NCBI GenBank assembly: GCA_003255065.1
Contig: QAOA01006784.1
Location: 128,591 to 192,590, forward strand
Length of the DNA stretch: 64,000 nt
Reading direction: 5' to 3'
Origin: Cercis canadensis
Taxonomy: Eukaryota; Streptophyta; Magnoliopsida; Fabales; Fabaceae
The notes beneath the pieces were generated by a model. The model saw nothing but the letters and a program-made list of their open reading frames with translations, was not told where the DNA came from and did not search any database. Shown one piece after another: positions 58,542-64,000 of this stretch (positions are counted from its first letter, which is position 1; each line of letters starts with the position of its first letter). Made by a program: the position numbers and the translations under genes.

Positions 58542-61500
58542 ATGTTTGGTGTTATAAGGCGAAGGGTTGCTTCTGGCAGCTCGTCTCCTTTGGTGAGAAC
58601 TCAGCTTACTGATCTTTTACATAAATTTGCGATTTTTATTATGTGGGTGTGAACCCGTGAATTGAATTTGTTGTGGAGAGTGGAGATTGACACCCATTTT
58701 GTTTTTATATCAGTTTCTCGGTCACTCAGTGCAAACAATCCGGCCTGGCCCGTCAGTTACTCGGAGAGTTTCTCCAATTGTGGAGAACGAGGTATTTTTC
58801 TTCCTAATTTTTACTACTCTGTTATTTTTTCTTTCTTCCTTTAAGATAATAAAAATGATTACTGGTATTATATTTTTAGAATCATTGCTTCATTACATAT
58901 AAATAAAATGTTTAATTGTCCTGTACATGGCTGCTTTCTAATTGTGCAAAATCTACGATAATTTTCATTATGATATTCTTTCTTAACCGGAAAGACTCGC
59001 ATATTCTTTCAAAAACTTTTATTTTCTAATTATTTTTTTTTTCATTGAATACTGTCACTGTCAATTTTGATTAATCAATAATTTGAAAAGAAATGGATAG
59101 TAATTTGTCTCAATATGCCAATAATGTTCATGATGGGATCTCTTCTATGTTGTTTTAGAGATTTGTTCAAAATGTGATGGTTTTATTAATGATTGTTCAA
59201 TTTCATCAATATGATAGACGGACGATTACTTTTCCGAATTAAAAATCTGCTATTTGCTATTGATATCTTGTCTAATCTACAGCTGTTCTGCATCTTGGTT
59301 TCTAATAGCGAATATTACTTTATCAGAAAAAAATAGAAGAAAGATATTGGTTTAGGGATTTGTTCCATTTTTTTATGGTTGTGTTAATGGTTGAGTTCCA
59401 GATTAGGACAATATACTTTCTGTACCTTCAGGGAGTATGCCTTTTTTTTTTATGTTGTACTTGTTATTATCTCCTGAAGTCTTTTCTGTTTAGAGGTCTG
59501 AGATTTACTTATAAATCATGTGATTTAAGGAAGTTCTTACAATTTCTACTTTTGATATGTTTAACAGATTGTATATCATTCAGGAGGATGTGGGAGTGTC
59601 CGGAATTTCTGTGATATAACTTCATCTGGTAATTTTGGGTGCATATAGTTTATGTGCGTGTGGGTGGGTGGCATTAACATATGATTTCAACAATTTTGTG
59701 ATTTATGCTGTCAAGTTTCTTGTTTGTTGCAGGCTGCTTGCTTAATCTAAAACCTACAAGGTTAGTGACAGCAGTTAATTAATACAGTAATATTACTCAC
59801 ATACTTTAAGTATTGTTTTTAAGGTCAATTAAGTGGATAGAGAGATGGTTGGCTCAGAATACAAAAATGAAACAGTATATTTTCCTGAGATACATTTAAT
59901 TTTAACCTCGGGTACTTGCTTGATATTTGTTTTGGTTTAGTTGCATAACTTCAACCAAGTATGAGATCTAGTGGTGTTATTAGGCATTTGGACTTGCATC
60001 AAGACAGAAGTCCACATGACTTCATTTTTGGGTTCAAATTTTCAAGAAAATAGGATAGCCTCAAAGATGCCTGTTTGGTAATCTAGTTTCTTTCATTGTG
60101 ACCAAATTCTGTGGCTGAACATTTTCCATCTAGGTTGGGCTGCAACAATGACAGATCTACCTGGTTATTTCGCCCTTCTACCCTTTTATGTCTGTACAAT
60201 TAATTACCCAAAACTGTGGAGCTTAATTTTTACTTTTTTTTTTTTTTATTCTGATTCAATTCTTCCAAAACAATTAATTAAGAAGGGAACGGAGTGTAAG
60301 AATACTTTTTTGTTTCTTGTTGTCTTCAGTGTTGTTTTGATTGCCTTTTGATTTGCAGGGAGGTTATTTCCAGTAATTGTCAAGGGGTCACCATGCAATT
60401 GTGGAGGCGCTCATTTTCTTCAGATAATGGTGAAACGTTGATATGCCTCTTTCAATTTTTATTTAAGTTACTTTTCTGGATCAATGTATTATGTATATAC
60501 ATCCTTCTGTATAGGATGGATTATAGAATTTTTAAAAGTTTGAATGGGACTTGGGTTCCACCAGTAGTCTTCCTCTGCCATCCATTGCCCTTGTTTACTG
60601 TCTTTATCTTCTTGTGTATATTTCAGAAATGATTTAAACACTCTTGATTTTACAGTAAAATTATTCAACTTAATTACACTTTAAAAGGATCCTTACTTGT
60701 CTAGTAAATCAATTGTGACATCTTTCTAACATTCAACTTCATGCAATTTTCTGTTAGTGTAATTTCTTAGCATTTTTATTCTATTTTCTTTGCATTATGT
60801 ATACTGGGCTAACTTCTCATAATCATGGGGAATGTTTTAAAAAGGCAAGTTACTTGTACTCGTGGGAGTCCACCATCTAGGTCCCAATTTCATTTTCCAT
60901 GAAAGGTGTTTTCAGATTTTATTTTTACAGATCTGGTGGCCTCTGGCATTTGCATTGTTTTCGCTTATTTTTTCCCCCTCTAAAATCTTTAAGATGTTGA
61001 ACTGTTATATGTGTGATGAAGGTGATCTTGTTGATGTTGTGGTCCCTCCACTAGCTGAATCTATTGCTGACGGAACTTTGGCAAAATTCTTGAAGAGTAT
61101 GTTATCCGACTTCTTGTATTTGTTCTAGTTTTCATTTACTTGAATAATTATTTCCAACAATTCTTGGTGATTGACTGTTTGTGCGTTTTGATGTGAGCAG
61201 AGCCAGGTGATCGTGTTAAAGTTGATGAGCCAATTGCTCAAATTGAAACAGATAAGGTGCTATTTTGAAGGAATGTATAACACTTGTAAATGGGATCAAC
61301 ATTCCCCATTCTTAAAAAATGATGGTTGTAATTTAATTTATTTGTTCTTATTCTTTTATCAGGTGACAATAGATGTCTCTAGTCCTGAGACAGGCGTGAT
61401 TCAGAAGGTAACATTTAATGGGTTTGAAAACTTTTTTTTTTTTTTTTTCCNAATTTTTTTTTTTTTTTTTTCCCTCAAATGGTCAATACTATGCATGTTG

Positions 61501-63716
61501 CTGTTTTCTGTCTTTTTTGTTGACTTTGGCTTATGTGATTTAACAATTTGCAGCTTCTAGCCAATGAAGGAGATACTGTTGAACCAGGTAACAAGATCGC
61601 AATCATTTCAAGATCTGCTGATGCTGCAACTCATGTTGCCCCATCTGAGAGTACATCCGAGAAAGTGGCTCCTCAGCCAACCCAAAAGATTAGCGAGGTG
61701 AAGAAAGATGCTAAAGTTGAAACTGCCCCTACAGTGGAGAAACCCAAAGCACCTGCACCTGCACCTCCTCCTCCTCCAAAACGCTCTCCCTCTGAACCAC
61801 AGCTTCCCCCTAAGGAAAGAGAAAGACGAGTAAGTCTGTGGTTTGTAATAGTTACCTAACTGTATAATGTTAAATATCTCATCAAAGTTGTCTTGATGTC
61901 TTCATTCATCATCAAAGGTTCCTATGACAAGACTCAGGAAACGTGTTGCTACACGGTTGAAAGATTCCCAAAACACATTTGCATTGCTGACAACATTCAA
62001 TGAAGTCGATATGTAAGTTTAATGGTTAAATTATATCAGTTCCTCGAAAACTGCTTCAGCTTTAGGGTTTCTTTGAGTGTGCATAAACTTTTGTGGTTGT
62101 GCATCATTGGTCATAACGTTCTTTAGTTCAAAGCAGCATCTCATGGAATGTGTATAAACATTTCTGATTGTGCCTTATTGGTCCTAACTTACTTTAGTTC
62201 AAGATTATGTCTCTTGGATCTCATATTTCTTCTATATTATGAAAATCACAAGCGGTTGTCAAAATTTTATTATGTCCTCTGCCCAGGGTCGGCCTGTTAT
62301 TCTTATGGTGCTTTAGCTATCCAAATAATTTTCATTACTTGTTTTTTGCCTCAGATCTCAGAACTGTACCAATGTTCCTGTGCTCGTTCTTGTATGGGAG
62401 CGTATAATTTCATTTCTATTTTTGTTTTAATTTTTTTTGGAAGAGGGTGCAATGAAGCACTGGCATGCATCCATCCATATGAATAATGTAACCTTTTCCC
62501 ACTTCATTCTTAACTTTTACCAGTATTATGTACTTGGAATTCATTAAAAAAAAATTTAAAAAAGAGAAAGCAAATTCAGTTGTTATGTTGGTCTGCTTAA
62601 CATTGGTAGAAAAAGTTTACTCCCTTTTAGTGATTGCTTATCTGATTTTATGTTTGTCATCAAGGTCTGTTTTACTTGTTAAGGTTACTCTTGTCATTGT
62701 CTCCCTGACTGCTCTGCTCCTTATGGTAGGACTAATTTGATGAAGCTCCGTTCTGATTATAAGGATGCTTTTGTTGAAAAGCACGGAGTAAAGTTGGGAC
62801 TTATGTCGGGATTTGTGAAAGTATGTTAACAAACTATTTCAGTATAGAAAAAAATGCATTGACTGAGTTTTTGTGTTCATTTCCTTATATGTGTCTCGTT
62901 CACTATTTCAGGCTGCTGTCACTGCCCTCCAACATCAGCCTATTGTAAATGCAGTCATTGATGGGGATGATATAATATACAGAGATTATGTCGATATCAG
63001 CATAGCCGTTGGTACTTCAAAGGTTTTAATCAGTCATTATTACCTCTCCTCATTTACTTTGCATCATTATGTGGAGAAGTTTTTAGAATCGGATGTCATA
63101 TTCATATGATGACACTAAAACCCTTTCTGATTTACCTTTATCAATTGATGTTGTCATGGCTACTCAGTGGAAGTGGTATTTAAATGGTTGGATCAAGGAT
63201 CTTATATATATATATATTGGACAGTCATCTATATATGATATGTGAGAATATCTGGTTATCTTGTTTCACAATATTGTGATATAGATACACATAATATAAA
63301 ATGCCTGACAAGGTAGAACATTGAACAGCTTAATAGCTCCTAATATTAAGTTTAATTTAATTTCTATTTTTGGCTTGGCTATGAAAATTAGTAGTGCCTT
63401 TTGTTGGTAAACTGAACTACAATGAATATTACTCTAGGGGATTCTTGTTTGTATCATGCATGCCTTGTAAACTATGTATACCTGAAATCATGATTCTTTC
63501 TCTCTTTCTTTGCCTTCCCAGGGCCTTGTTGTGCCAGTAATCCGTGATGCTGATAGAATGAACTTTGCGGATATAGAAAAGCAGATCAACACTCTTGCAA
63601 AGAAGGCAAATGATGGAACATTATCAATTGATGAAATGGCTGGGGGCTCTTTTACAATATCGAATGGTGGTGTTTATGGGAGCCTTTTGAGTACCCCTAT
63701 TATCAACCCTCCTCAG
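58542..63716 (+). CDS. DLST: Dihydrolipoyllysine succinyltransferase, E2 of 2-oxoglutarate dehydrogenase (3' end outside window)
   Basis: Exons 58542-58592, 58714-58791, 59568-59628, 59733-59760, 60359-60429, 61022-61096, 61201-61256, 61363-61407, 61554-61829, 61918-62012, 62730-62820, 62912-63022 and 63522-63716 join in frame to 411 residues. The first about 95 form an Arg/Ser-rich mitochondrial presequence ([15 protein letters not shown]). The lipoyl domain follows, with K140 in QIETDKVTID as the lipoylation site. A Pro/Ala/Lys-rich linker comes next; no clear E1/E3-binding domain is seen, as is usual for this E2. The acyltransferase core starts [20 protein letters not shown] and reaches [17 protein letters not shown]. 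The HxxxDG catalytic motif lies in exons beyond the window. The enzyme moves succinyl groups to CoA in the TCA cycle. Confidence 0.95.
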
Positions 63717-64000
63717 GTTTGGCCAAAATAATACCTCCTTTTTTTTTCTCAAAAAAAAAAACTCTGATATTAATTTTGAATTGCATCTCTTGCTGAATAT
63801 GTTAGTAATTAATCATTGACTGCATGCTTATTTTCATTATTTTCCATCATCTACAAATCCCTTTAGGCTGTTTGAATGACAGGAAATTGAGAGAAAGACT
63901 AATATCTTTCCTGCATTTTCATACCATGAATTTTGAAATATTTCAATGATCAACATGAACTCTCCAAATGCAACTTGCTTTCTCAGTAGGGTCTGTATAA
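63717..64000 (+). other. Intron of the E2 gene at the window edge
   Basis: Begins with the GT donor after CCTCAG. No further exon is visible before the window ends. Confidence 0.8.

Overview
The window is nuclear DNA of a eudicot plant. Genes are split by many short, AT-rich, GT-AG introns, intergenic DNA is full of degenerate transposons, and the gene families are plant-specific (SYP61 syntaxin, S-protein homologue, glycine-rich wall protein, CYP79 relic, plastid-type small heat-shock protein). The species cannot be determined from the sequence. Ten isolated N bases occur; six sit exactly between two near-identical tandem copies, so they look like unmerged contig overlaps rather than biology.

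Layout. 1-2628: 3' half of an aconitase gene (+). 2964-3389: S-protein homologue (-). About 3950-4145: tRNA-derived SINE-like element. About 4.86-12.67 kb: degenerate CACTA transposon carrying an antisense U-box kinase fragment and an apparently intact two-exon transposon gene. 12.7-15.47 kb: 5'-truncated, frame-broken LINE. 15.5-16.0 kb: a second, deleted copy of the S-protein locus. 16.7-19.86 kb: SYP61 (complete). 21.2-25.9 kb: augmin subunit 4 (complete). 27.1-27.8 and 29.3-30.6 kb: tandem pair of eIF1 (SUI1) genes with related promoters and leader introns. 32.2-33.0 kb: organellar small heat-shock protein. About 35.1-36.1 kb: Ty3/gypsy relic. 38.6-47.7 kb: Rab3GAP catalytic subunit (14 coding exons). 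48.06-48.67 kb (-): a small two-exon gene for a probable plastid one-span membrane protein. 49.25-57.8 kb: four non-autonomous elements with 9-bp target duplications (Mutator-like) interspersed with a glycine-rich protein gene (51.7 kb) and a CYP79-like pseudogene (55.3 kb). 58.5 kb to the end: E2 (dihydrolipoyl succinyltransferase) of 2-oxoglutarate dehydrogenase, whose last exons lie outside.

The genes do not form a pathway. Aconitase and the 2-oxoglutarate dehydrogenase E2 are both TCA-cycle enzymes, but their proximity more likely reflects ancestral gene order: from memory, relatives of aconitase, SUI1, HSP21, Rab3GAP and E2 also lie near one another on Arabidopsis chromosomes 4 and 5. 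The most notable items are the Mutator-like cluster, the gene-capturing CACTA element, the two-exon gene whose second exon is masked by an antisense reading frame, and the N-junction duplications, which any repeat analysis must discount.
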